64,000 nucleotides of DNA from Rhizophagus irregularis (lineage: Eukaryota > Glomeromycota > Glomeromycetes > Glomerales > Glomeraceae): NCBI RefSeq assembly GCF_026210795.1, contig NC_089444.1:2160501-2224500 (forward strand). Direction: 5' to 3'. The position numbers were made by a program, and so were the translations under genes. Of this stretch, positions 33,922 to 44,788 are shown in pieces (positions within the stretch are counted from its first letter, which is position 1; every line of letters starts with the position of its first letter). Under the pieces are notes generated by a model. The model was not told the DNA's origin, did no database searches, and saw only the letters and a list, made by a program, of their open reading frames with translations.

Positions 33922-35857
33922 ATGCCACCTTTTAGACAACAAAAACAACGTCATTCGGCAATAAGTGATGAAGTAAAATGTCAAATTTGCGAATGGGGAA
34001 AGGCCAATAAGAATAAACGTCATGTAGATATTGCAAACTACTTTAATGAAGTGTATCCCAATTTAACAATTGACAGGAGCACTATATCGAAAATTTTGTT
34101 ACAAAGTGACAAGTGGACAGCTATCATAAATACAGAAGATTCTAGTAAGACGTTTAGACATAAGGCGGTCAAATTTCTGATACTCGATTAAGCCATGAAT
34201 TTATGGGTGGAGAATGTTACAGCTGGAGGTGTTAATTTAACTGATTGTTAATTAAAAAAAAAGCAAAGATATTTGCTCAAGCATTTAATTTACAGGAAAA
34301 TGAGTTGGTATTTTCTAATGGTTGGCTATATAAATTCAAACAACGCAATAATATTCGTAGATATCATATACATGGAGAGTCAGAAAGCGCACCATTAGCT
34401 TCTCTCCCAGAAGAACGAACAAAACTACAGCAACTTCTAAGCTGATATACTCTTGACCAAATTTATAATATTGATGAAACAGTAAGTCTTACCATTTATT
34501 ATTTATATTCCTTTATCTTTTCCTTATCTCCTTTTTTATTTTGTATCTTATAGGGCCTTTTTTATCAAATGTCACCAAGTCAAACACTTTCAACCAAACC
34601 AGTTCCAAGTAGAAAGAAAGATAAGACACAAATTACAGTTCTACTTGGTGCTAATGCAACAGAAACTGATAAACTCAAACCATGGGTAATTAGAAATGCA
34701 AAACGTTCAAGACCTCTTTCAAAGGTTAATTTAGAACGTCTTCCAGTCTTTTATCATGGAAATAAAAAAGCATGGATAAATTCTGTGGTTTTTAAAAAAG
34801 TTCTTTATGAAATGGATAGTTACTTTAGAGCAAAAAACAAAAAAATCTTGCTTTTAGTTGACAATGCTCCATCACATTTCAATCCAAATTATTCATCAGC
34901 TGAGCAAGATGAGCAAAATGAGAAAATGAAGATGATACTAATGATGAAGAAATTGAAACTACTGGTAAGATCTTTGTCAATTAAATTTAATAAATTCAGA
35001 TTTATTACGTGATTTTTTTAGCTTCAGAAAGTCGTGGTGGTGGATCAAGAGGTGGATCAAGAGGTCGTGGTGGATCAAGAGGTCGCGGTGGTAGATCAAA
35101 AGGTTGTGGTAGTAGATCAAGTGGTGGATCAAGTGGATATCAACCATTAACTCATATTGAACTGGCTTTCTTATCTCCAAATACTACAAGTCACCTCCAA
35201 CCACTTGATGCTGAAATTATCGCAAGTTTCAAGAATTATTTCAAGAGAAAATATTGTCACCATATACTGGGTCTCTTTGAAGATGGGAAGGATATCAATA
35301 AAGAGAAAATTAATATTAAAGAAGCAATAAACTATGTTGCAGAAGCGTGGGATCATGTGACAGAAAAAACAATCCAGAACTGTTGGAAAAAGACTGGAAT
35401 TCTACCTTCTTTAACCAATGAAGAAATAGATAATGCGATACAAATCCAACAAGAAATGATGGATGATGATGCAGCAGATATTGGTCAAATGATTAATGAA
35501 CTTGATATGGATAATCCTGCTGCTGCTTTGTTGGCAGATGAATTATATGACTTTTTCCATAATTTGGAAGAAATTCCCACTGAAGAAATTTTGAGTGATG
35601 ATGATATAGTTAGACTAATTCAAGATCAAGATAATGAAAATGATGAAAATGATAGTGATTCCGAAGAAGAAGAACAAATTCTAGTGCCTCCAAATGATGC
35701 TCTCAAATCCTTACAGACTTGGATTACATTTTTTGAGCAGCAGGAAATAGATAAATTCTCCATAGAGGATATGAAAATCTTTAAAAAATACTTTAAGATA
35801 GTCAAGCGGCTTGAACATCAATCTCGAAAGCAAGTTCCAATTACAGATTTTTTTTAG
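33922..35857 (+). pseudogene. Tigger/pogo transposase with an RGG-rich insert
   Basis: In order: N-terminal helix-turn-helix (ISDEVKCQICEWGKANK, DIANYFNEVYP, DRSTISKIL), a CENP-B-type DNA-binding part (FAQAFNLQENELVFSNGWLYKFK), then a DDE_1 core: first Asp in YNIDET (34472), second in LLLVDNAPSHF (34860), third in LQPLDAEII (35205). A 72-bp GT-AG intron (34482-34553) joins DET to GLFYQM. A second intron is likely near 34963-35020. Stops at 34189 and 34443 and a probable frame change near 34915 break it. Between the second and third Asp lies a glycine/arginine-rich run (35027-35140) of SRGRGG repeats, preceded by an acidic stretch. The C-terminus is acidic (EILSDDDIVRLIQDQDNEND). Tigger proteins I know lack this RGG run. 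Confidence 0.85.
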
Positions 35858-35995
35858 TCTTTTTGGTATACACTAGTGGCATTTAATAATATAACGTTTA
35901 ATCATAATATAATAATATTTAGTAATAATAACATTTAATAATAATAACATTTAATAAATAATAAATAATAAATGATAAAATAACATAAAATATAA

Positions 35996-36354
35996 TCTAT
36001 CTATATATTAAAAAACACTGCAATCATGTGGGCGTTATGTTTAGATTAACCATATAAATAAGTTATTTGAATTGTGTAACCCTACTCCTATTCGTCGCCA
36101 ATATTACACAAGACCAAAAAAGGAAATTTTATTTCTGGCGAAAAACTGAAATTTTAGGTTATACAGGATTCCATAAAAGGAAATTGTCAGTTACGCAAAT
36201 TTCCAAAAAAAGGAAATTTTGTCTTCTGTTACTTTTCAGAGAAATTTAAAAAATTGCGTTGCTCAAATTTCCAAAAAAGGAAATTCTTTGCAGATCTTTT
36301 AATTCTGGCCAGAATTACATATTAACTGTTGTCGTAGACAACAGGTGACACTAG
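35996..36354. mobile_element. Helitron-like non-autonomous element, copy 1 (inside Tigger)
   Basis: Near-identical to 44789-45147. It begins TCTATCTATATATTA, and ends with the hairpin GTTGTC-GTA-GACAAC about 8 nt before a terminal CTAG followed by T. A 5' TC start, 3' hairpin and CTRR end before T are Helitron hallmarks. No inverted termini or target duplication is seen. Inside, TTCCAAAAAAGGAAATT-type words repeat and TAATTCTGGCCAGAATTA lies near the 3' end. Open frames within are repeat-derived and shared between copies. Confidence 0.65.
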
Positions 36355-36584
36355 TAACATTAAAATAAAGTTATTTAATTAATATTTATACATAGTATTT
36401 ATTACATTTTATATATATATATATATGCCATTTTAACGGTTTTTATTAATAAACCTCTATATAGTCACCACACATGATTTTTAATATGGCAGTGATTGTA
36501 TGAAGGTTCCTTCATACAATCACACTCCTATATAATCACCGATTTTGTGAGAACCAATTAGGTGACCATATGGGGGTCTGACTG

Positions 36585-37515
36585 TACTTTGTGACTGAAA
36601 TTTTTATGAAAATTATCAAATTATTACATCTATTCTTTATTCATTTAAGGTTACAGTATGATGTTTAGAATTAAAAATATCGTTACTTACTGATTGCTAT
36701 ATTCATTTATTGTTACTAGCAAGTGCAGTTTATTGTATGCCAAATCAAAAATATAGAATTTAAAAATCATTGTGTAATTAAATTTAATGAACAGTATAAC
36801 AAATTTTTTGATGATCTTTTTCTTTTAGCATTTTTTTTACATTCTTATTATCATAGTAAGTTGTGATTTATTTATTTAAAAAATTTATCTCTATTTAAAA
36901 TAAATAAAATTTTTTACTATAAATTCATTATTATTTTATTTTTTTAGGTAATGGTATAGATCTAAGTAAGATCATAATTAATATTACTGTTAAAGCAGTA
37001 CAAATTTGAAAGAACATGGGCATAATCAAAAATTATGTGAAAAACTACTTACTCAAATGCAAAAATATATGAAAAAGAAAGTATTATTTAATCAACATTA
37101 TAATTATAAATCAGATATACCAATCATTTGGTGGGAAACTGCTCAAAATACTAAGAAAGAATGAGAATTACAAGCTTTAGCACTTTGGCTTTTTGTTGTA
37201 TTTCTACACAGTGCTTCTTGTAAGCATTTCTTTCAGTGTTAAGATGATTTTATGGCCAAAAACATACAAAATTAGCTGTAGATCAGGTAGAAGGTATGTG
37301 TAAATGGTATACTTATTATATTACAAATATAAAGCGTGAATTGCCTTTTATGCAGTTGATACTTCTGAACATTTGTTACGTGAAAAAATAATAAATATAT
37401 TAACAGAAATTAGTGATGAGTTAGGAGGAGAAGGAGATTATAATTTTTTGTATAATGAAAATATAATTGATACAATTATTGATATAACTAAAACATATAC
37501 TCTAAATATTACGCA
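36585..37515 (+). other. Right part of the hAT pseudogene (see 32400-37515)
   Basis: Only C-terminal dimerisation sequence and an acidic tail remain after the Tigger element; introns are unclear. The tail contains DTIIDITKTYTLNITH, into which the next element (37516-38285) was inserted. Confidence 0.6.
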
Positions 37516-38285
37516 TAAAGTTCTAATCAAGTCAGTCCTAATCTGACAACTTGGATTGAAAATTCAGATTGGTCCAGTCTGGATTGATGCTTCAATCTGG
37601 ATTAAAATATTTAGTCTGGTCCAGTTTAGTTTTGAATTATAAATTTAACCCAGACTAAATTAAACAGGTTGGGATCAGACTGGACTGAGTAAAGTTTTCG
37701 CAATAGTTTTATATTAAAACTGTTACAATTATTTAATTATTAAATAAAAAAAATGTTGCAAAATGTTTTTTTAATATATTATTATAAAAAAAACGTTTGC
37801 GCAATATTTTTTTAATTAATTTAAAGAAAAAATGTTGCAAAATGTTTTTTCTAAGTATATTTAATTATAAAAAATGTTTTGCAACATTTTTTAATTAATT
37901 TAACAAAAAAATATTGTGAAAACGTTTTTTCAAAGCAATTATAATTAAAAAAATGTTTTCGCAACATTTTTTAATTAACTTAACAAAAAAATGTTGTGAA
38001 ATATTTTTTCTAAGTATATTTAATTAAAAAAATAGTTGTGCAATATTTTTTTAATTAACTTAATGAAAAAATATTTTGCAACATTTTTTCTAAGAAATTA
38101 TAATTAAAAAAACATTTTACAACATTTTTTTATTATAGAACTGGACTGGACTGAACTAAAATAACTGGTCCAGTCCGGTCATTCTTCTTTTAATATAAAC
38201 TGAATCAGATTAAAATGACCAATTTTTTCAATCTGGTCTTAGGTTACTTCCTAATCTAGACCAATTCAGACTATTTAGAACTTTA
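37516..38285. mobile_element. hAT-like non-autonomous element with CTGGTCCAGTC subterminal words and CGCAA-core array
   Basis: The inverted ends TAAAGTTCTAA / TTAGAACTTTA are flanked by ATTACGCA and GTTACTCA, an 8-bp duplication with two mismatches as in hAT insertions. Both subterminal zones hold many TCTGGTCCAGTC-like words in both orientations. The centre (37700-38130) is a 75-80 bp tandem array built on TTTTGCGCAATATTTTTTTAA and its complement. It is inserted in the acidic tail of the hAT pseudogene, which continues at 38289 with two copies of a THLDIDIDSHIFNI unit. Confidence 0.7.
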
Positions 38286-39061
38286 GTTACTCATTTAGAT
38301 ATAGATATTGATTCACATATTTTTAATATATCTAAAATGTATATTCTAAATGTTACTCATCTAGATATAGATATTGATTCACATATTTTTAATATAGAAT
38401 GAAATGAATCTGAGAAAGATGAGATAATAGTTAGTCAAAAAAATAAACTGTTGTATTAGATTCAGAACGTGAAGATTGAAGTATTAATAACTAGAGAAAT
38501 GAATGATCATAATGATAATAAGAGTTAAATTTTATCTTAATTTTAATATTTTATCAATTTTATATATAGTGAATTTTAATTTTTTAGTAATTTTTTATAA
38601 TTTTTAGTATTTTTTTTTAGTAATTAGCTTATATTATAATAATAAGGTTTTTATTTTCTACGCATCTGTGCAAAATGCAGGGGTATATAAAAAATATATA
38701 AAATTTTAAATCACAATATTTTTTATGTATAGCATAAAAATTTTAATTAATAAAAATTAAGACAATGCAGTATATTTTTTTGTACACACCCTCTAATACT
38801 TAAAAGTTATATTATAATAAATAGCATGATAAAATTAAATTTAATTTAATAACATTTTATAAATAAAATTTTTATTAAATTGTTAAATTGAATGAGTATG
38901 TGAAATTATTCAGATTTACTTATAAAATTAATAAAACGAAAAATAAGTAACAAGGTTCTATTTTCTGGACTGAAGGGAGCTGAGCTCAAATTACTAAGTA
39001 TCATCAATTCACGAACCTCAATTAATCTATGGTCTATCTAATTATCATTCTTTCTTTTTCT
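38286..39061. other. End of hAT tail, then AT-rich gap
   Basis: 38289-38395 contains a direct repeat of about 68 bp encoding LDIDIDSHIFNI twice, a continuation of the hAT protein's acidic end. The rest is AT-rich with no gene seen. Confidence 0.4.
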
Positions 39062-40689
39062 TCAATTGGTGTTTATTGGACATGTGGTATGATTATGTCC
39101 ACTCTCATTGCATAAGTCACATTTACAGCTTTTATTAACTTCATTAGAGGCTTCCAAAGGTCCTTTAAATCTTGCTGTTCCTGGTGATTTTCCTTTAGGA
39201 TGCCTAATTATAGGATTTTCTATCTGGCTAACATTTTCTTGATCAATTTTTAAACTATTTGTAATTTCACAATCATTCCATTCCATAATTTAACTTGATT
39301 TAGATTGTTCTAAATTTAATGCTTTTCTATTTTTTTTGTTAATGTATTTTTCAAGTAAAGTGACAAAAGATTCGTCACAACTCTTACAAGCAATTTGGCT
39401 AGCTTTCTTGGCTAATCCATACACACTAACATAATATAGGCATTAATTACTCAGAAAAACATATGGATTATCATTCAATTCTAAACTATCATTTGTTAAA
39501 TTAAAAATATCAGAAATATTGTTAAATTCTAAAAATAGAATCTTTAAATCAACTTTAAATTTTGAAGCAGGTAAAATAGCTGATTCTTAATAAGTTCTGG
39601 ATGATTTGTTATGAACCAATATTGGTTAAGAAGTCCAATATAAAATTTAGCCTCTAGAGTTCGTAGCATTACACTAAGATAATGTCTGTATGTAATACCA
39701 CGATTTACTAGTAACAAGCATGAGTATTTATTTATATATTCCATTATCCAATAAAATAGCCAGATGATGTATTTCAAAAGAAGTTAAATAATTAACTTCC
39801 CAAAACTTTTAATGGTAGTTTTGTTTCATAATGATAAAAGTTGTTGAAAAGTAATTTATTTTGTTTCTTATTTTTTGATAAAATTATAATCAAATGACAA
39901 ATCCTAAGAAATTTATTGAAAAATAATGTTAAGTAATATATATCAAATAAATTTAATAATAAAGATACTTTTTATCATCAAACCTGAAAATTCTTATTAT
40001 TAACATAAGATTGATCCAAATGCTTTGCTTCATAACTAAACGTTAATTCCATTTTATTATAAATAATTTTCTGAATTAATAGTGTAGTAAATTCTTTAAA
40101 TTCATTAATTACATTATTAAAAGCATTTAAAGCAATTGTAGCAAATTAAGTTATTAAAAGAGTATTATGCCAATTTGCATAATCATTATTATTTTGCTCT
40201 TCTTCTAATCGTTCATTAATTGCAAGAAACATATCTATTAATGTGCTATTTGAGTTGTTTAAAAACTGTTTAAAAGTAGTATTAACAGATTCACTGCATG
40301 ATGTTATTTGTATATTTAATGTAAAGATATTAGTATTAAATGTACAGACCTAAGAAGTTTTAGATGGATAAAGAGTCTTCTCAAGATAATTGACAGCATT
40401 TGGATAGTTAACAAGTAAATCTGTTTAACATTGCTCAAATACTTTTGGTTCTAAACTATTTTGACATTCATAAAAATTCTTTTTAAATTGATTAAATAAT
40501 CCATCAAATTTTGACCTAAGACATAATAGTAAATTCTGACCAATATGCCAAATACAATGTATAGCAAATGTACAGTAGAAGGATATTATAACCAAATGGC
40601 AGTATCTATGCCAGGATTAGCATCTGTCACAAACACTTTTGGCATTAATCCTATTATTTTCAATGTGCATTGTAATATTCAAGCAGAAC

Positions 40690-40904
40690 CCCGCCTACTA
40701 TTAAGATAGGTCACCCCAGGTCTAAGGTAAGGTTTACATATAAAACTCTTTGAAGATCCTACTATAAAAGGAAATTTTATGTTACATTATTATGATTTTT
40801 TTTCTTTTTAGTCAATTAACCAATAGAATTTAAGCAAATCCTAAGGTAAAGTTTCATATGAAAGAAATTTCTTTTACTGGTAACATATTTTAGTAAGTAA
40901 AGGG
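40690..40904. mobile_element. MITE, second copy of the 21074-21288 family
   Basis: Shares ends and interior with 21074-21288 (CCGCCTACTATTAAGATAGG at the left). It is inserted in the MULE transposase gene between IIxQALSIVKAKG and ILQCTLKIIG on the minus strand. Confidence 0.8.
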
Positions 40905-41300
40905 CCCTATTCAAGATACGCGGTCCCTTTTGCTTTCACGATCGACAATGCTTGTGTTATAATTCGTGATTTTATATTGTTGTCAATTGCTACAAAAAAT
41001 GAAAGTGATAGTTTGTAACAATTTGTTTTTGAAGTATTATTATTAAGAATAATATCACTATATTTATACCAAGATTTCAATTGATTTAAACTCATCCAAA
41101 AAAGCTTTATTAGTGTATTAGTTTTATGGTCCCAATCCTTATAAATTATCCAACGTGGATCATCTTCTTTTCATTTTTTAAGATATTTAAAAACTTGTGA
41201 AATATCATTACCTCATGTATTATTACTGCATTGATGCTTATAAATCACTTTGTAAAAATTTTGATTATAAACCTTTCTATTGTATTTAGCTTTCAACATA

Positions 41301-42619
41301 CACTACTTGGAAAAAAGTAGGCGGACACCATATTTATTAATTACTCAAAAACGTACATAATAAGTGGGGTCAAAATTTTAAATTTTATTAGTTAAACCAT
41401 ATACAAAACTAATATTTAGTTGGCCATCCATTATTCTTAATACACGCCTCAACCCTGCGTGGCATACTTTCAATTAAATTAATTAACGTATTATTAGGAA
41501 TTTGATTCCATTCTTCATGTAAAGCACACTCCAATTTTCTCACATTTTTTGCAGGATTGGGACGTTTTCTAATGCGCCTTTTCAGCTCTGACCATAGGTG
41601 CTCGATAAGATTTAAGTCAGGTGACTGACTCGGCCAATTTTCTAAAATTTTAACCTTTTTTGTTTCTATCCATTTTTTAACATTTTTAGCGGTGTGGACA
41701 GGGGCGTTATCATCTTGGAATAAATAACCTCGTCCATTATAATTATTATTAATAAATGGAAGTAAATGTAATTCGAGTATTTGTATATAGTCACGATGGT
41801 TCATTTTACCATTAATTTTTATTAGCGGCCCTAACCCCTTTCCTGAGAAACAACCCCACATCATTAAACCTCCACCACCATGTTTTATTGAAGGAACCAT
41901 GTTTTTAACATTAAACCTTATTCCGGGGGTTCTCCAAACACGACCTGGACCATCATTTTTAAATATAGTAAAGCGGCTTTCATCGCTCCAAATAACTGAC
42001 TTCCATTTTCTAACAGACCAGTCTTTCCTTTCAATACACCAGTTTAAACGATTTTCTCTTTGTTTATCATTAAGAAGAGGTTTGAATGCTGGAATACGTG
42101 AAAAAATATTAAGTTCATGCAAATTTTTCCTTATAGTCTTGGTAGTAACTTGTAGTCCAGTTTTCTCTTGAAAATTATTTTTTATTTGTTCGGCTGATTG
42201 ACGATTATTTGTTTTGACAATTTTTTTTAATGTTTTTTGGTGTTGGCAATTTAAAAGTTTAGGACGTCCACTTCGTGGCTGAGTTTCAAGACTTTTTCCT
42301 TCACAAAAGATTTGAATAGTTCGGTAAACTGCTGTTCGTAAAAGCCAAGCATTTTAATAATTTTTTGTCCTGCGCGCCACCTTTAAATGGACCAATAATC
42401 TGGTTGCGTTCAACTTCCGTTAAATCATACATGGTGCGAAGTAGTACAAAATCCTAATTTGTCGATCACATTTGATGGTTGTCTATAAATGAAATAACAA
42501 TTACATCATTATTTATTTATACAATAAAGCTTATGCGTGATAAAATTTCAGCAAATTATTATGTACATCTTGGAGTAATTAATAAAATATGACGTCCGCC
42601 TACTTTTTTCCAAGTAGTG
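41301..42619 (-). mobile_element. Tc1/mariner transposon with TA duplication
   Basis: The ends CACTACTTGGAAAAAAGTAG and its complement are about 45-bp inverted repeats, long and nearly perfect, each flanked by TA. The 1319-bp length is standard for Tc1-type elements. It is inserted inside the MULE pseudogene and holds a single transposase gene on the minus strand, close to intact. Confidence 0.9.
41409..42432 (-). pseudogene. Tc1-type transposase (DD34E), one frame break
   Basis: The frame from about 42340 to the stop at 41409 is open: RTAVYRTIQIF, PRSGRPKLL (HTH and GRPR-like linker), IRKNLHELNIFSRIPAF, then the catalytic motifs WSDESRF, FQDDNAPVHTA and WPSQSPDLNLIEHLW, giving a DDE triad of the DD34E type. 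The likely start MYDLTEVERNQIIG at 42432 is in another frame; an A-run near 42360 is the probable site of one small insertion or deletion. C-terminal NNGWPTKY is typical. Apart from that break nothing is missing. Confidence 0.85.
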
Positions 42620-43171
42620 TAGTACATTTAATTGCTAATGGTTTTAAATGACCACTTACATACATCCATTCAATGTCTTTTAGCATAGGCTTTGTAAAAG
42701 CTTTGGATGTTTCAAAATGACATGCAGTAATATTCAAATTATGTCCAAAGTGCTTATTAAAAAGTGTAGTAATAAAAATTATATCATTTGGATTATTTTT
42801 AACTGGCTGGAAGAGATTTACGTGCTATTTACAATTTGTTCGATTTGATTTTGATGATTTATTTGATTTGTTATTATAAACTTCTTTACAATGACATACA
42901 ATTGTCTGTTTTCTTTGCCTAGATTGTACTTTTTTAAACCTTCCTTTGCAAATAAAAAAACCTTGTTAATGAATCCAAAATTTAATATGTTTAAAAGTAG
43001 CCTTTCAAGTAAGAAAAGATGAACTGACTTCCAACATCAAAGTGAAACATTCATATCATAATTATCTTCATTTTCACTAGAATCACTATCATCTAAAATA
43101 CTTTTAATAAAATCATTAGAAAAAATTGCATCATTAGAATTATCACTTGAAATTGATTCTGAATCGCTCAT

Positions 43172-44187
43172 TTTAATAGTATTTATGATAAAATTTATAA
43201 AATAGTAGCAAAGGTAAGGTTAAGAAAGAAGAGAAAGAAAGAGATGTGGGAAAAATTGATCAAGAATTGATATATTTAAAAGTCTAAATAATTATACACA
43301 TGATCATATTGACTGCACACCAAAATTGATATGTATAAGATGCATCATATGGACTGATTCTTGGAATCTAATTTTTTTAAAATAATTTTATTAAAGCAAA
43401 TATAAATTATCATTTATATAAGAATAATAAATTTATACTAGATAATGTAAAAAAAACCAATTAATTAGTATATAATTTTTAATTTTTTTTTAATATAAGA
43501 TATCATTAAAATTTAAAAGATCAAATATAACTCTCATGACAAAATCATTGATAATTCTTCGTAAAAATAAGCTATATAAATAAATTTATATTCATTTAGT
43601 AATAATGTTCAATATATTTATTGAATTTTATCTAAATTTGATTATTAATTACTTCATATGTAGTGATTCAATTTAAATGATCTTTACTCCCTAAGGTGAT
43701 GCCAACTTTTATCTTTAAAATAAATTTAAAATAATTTATTTAATATATATAAATGTTTAGGAATCATCAATTATATTATTAATATAAAATTTTATAAGTT
43801 TGATAAAATCTGATATAAAAAAATTTATTAAATACCTGTAGATGTAAGCTACATGAATGAAATTATATTCATTTGAAAGAGAAAATTGAGATTTATCTAA
43901 CAAGCCTAAAATTGAATGAATTGAATCACTGGATTGTGAATAATTATGTCCAATATATTTATTTTTAATTTAAATTTGATTTAACTTTGATTGTTAATTA
44001 CACCTCATCCAGTAATCCAATTTCCTGATCTTTGATTCCTATGATAGAGCAAATTCTTAGCTTTCAAATGAATGTAAAACAATGATAATGTTGGCATATT
44101 TTTAGAAATAATAATGCACGATTCTGTCACTTGCATAAAGTCTGATCTAAAATTTTATTTCTTACCAAAAAATGCTTTCATAAGAGA
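43172..44187. other. AT-rich intergenic, no gene seen
   Basis: Roughly repeated words (TTCAATATATTTATT..., GATTGTTAATTAC...) occur near 43560-43660 and 43860-44010, suggesting an old duplication of about 340 bp, too diverged to bound. No coding sequence found. Confidence 0.4.
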
Positions 44188-44689
44188 CACAGGTCGAAAT
44201 GCTAAAAATCGGCAAAAAAAATGGCGCGAAAAGCAGTGGCTATTTTTGGCTATTTTTGGCTATTTTTGGCTGTTTTTGGCTATTTGCGAATTAATCTATA
44301 CTATATGTAAATAGTTTATATAAATTTGCGAATAGTTTATGCAATTCTAGCCATTTTTTTTGCCTATTTTTGGTCATTTGATGTGTGAGAATTCCAATTC
44401 TTTTACTTTATTTAAAAGATTTTATTTGCTATTTAAGGATTTTAGTAAAATAAATCTAATGAAATAATTTTAAAAGATAAAAACAAATATATACACACGT
44501 CAAATGATCAAAAATAGGCAAAAAAAATGGCGCAAATCGCATAAACTATTCGCAAATTTGTATAAACTATTTACAAATAGTATAGGTTAATTCGTAAATA
44601 GCCAAAAACGAAGCACAATGCAAGCCAATAAGCAATACCTCTGCTTTTCGCGCCATTTTTTTTGCCGATTTTTAGCATTTCGACCTGTG
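44188..44689. mobile_element. Foldback element, near-complete inverted repeat (502 bp)
   Basis: Left CACAGGTCGAAATGCTAAAA and right complement begin two arms of roughly 200 bp that pair almost throughout, with a loop of about 120 bp (44390-44505). The left arm contains five copies of GGCTATTTTT (44236-44284) lacking in the right arm. If transcribed it would form a long hairpin. Two apparent reading frames inside are arms of the repeat, not genes. Confidence 0.8.
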
Positions 44690-44788
44690 ATAATTAGTTA
44701 TTTTGAAAAAAAAAAATCTTATTATTTATTTTACTTACAAAGAAAAAACAATAAATTAAAGCTAAAAATTATAAAAAAATATGTCTTT

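Larger units (their letters stand above)
33582..36584 (+). mobile_element. Tigger/pogo DNA transposon, about 3.0 kb, TA target site
   Basis: Termini CAGTCAGACCCTCATACAG and the complement CAGTCAGACCCCCATATGG are flanked by TA on both sides, with internal TATAATCACC/AGTCACACC subterminal repeats. It encodes a CENP-B/DDE_1-type transposase (33922-35857) and has a 359-bp Helitron-like insertion at 35996-36354. It sits inside the hAT pseudogene. It is the only element here with transposase among those sharing these ends. Confidence 0.85.
32400..37515 (+). pseudogene. hAT transposase pseudogene (BED finger), split by a Tigger element
   Basis: Left part (32400-33440): a BED-type finger remnant ATCLFCKFYWITAKVAKLKRHL, then KISRIALKVSKIINEENN, LTIAFDG-TNSIGQSIYDYCL, TVISDNAPDIRIA and RCMIYCINLITKDLCKH, the order of hAT/DUF659 transposases with the catalytic core AFDGWTN (W now a stop) and the DNAxD/CxxH segment. 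After the Tigger insertion the right part gives EFYENYQIITSILYSFK, DIPIIWWETAQNTKKE and LQALALWLFVVFLHSASC, the C-terminal dimerisation domain, then an acidic tail. Many stops. Each insertion can be removed by eye to restore colinearity, showing the order of events. Confidence 0.75.
39062..43171 (-). pseudogene. MULE (Mutator-like) transposase pseudogene, split by Tc1 and MITE insertions
   Basis: Minus-strand reading begins MSDSESISSDNSNDAIFSND (43171), passes ACHFETSKAFTKPMLKDIEW and GHLKPLAIKC (42660), then after the Tc1 element resumes at YNRKVYNQNFYKVIYK. Next come IILNNNTSKTNCYKLSLSFFVAIDNN (about 41000), the start of the MULE DDE fold, and after the 40690-40904 MITE PKVFVTDANPGIDTAI, the catalytic TD.D segment. 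The C-terminus is NPIIRHPKGKSPGTARFKGPLEA and a CxxCxESGHNHTTCP zinc knuckle (39062-39286), typical of MULE/FAR1 proteins. Many stops. Confidence 0.7.

Noticed and set aside
36067-36249. Reading frame conserved between 36067-36249 and 44860-45117
   Set aside because: Conserved only because both lie in copies of the same Helitron-like element; no protein-like composition, and the copies differ by a frame change at the end.
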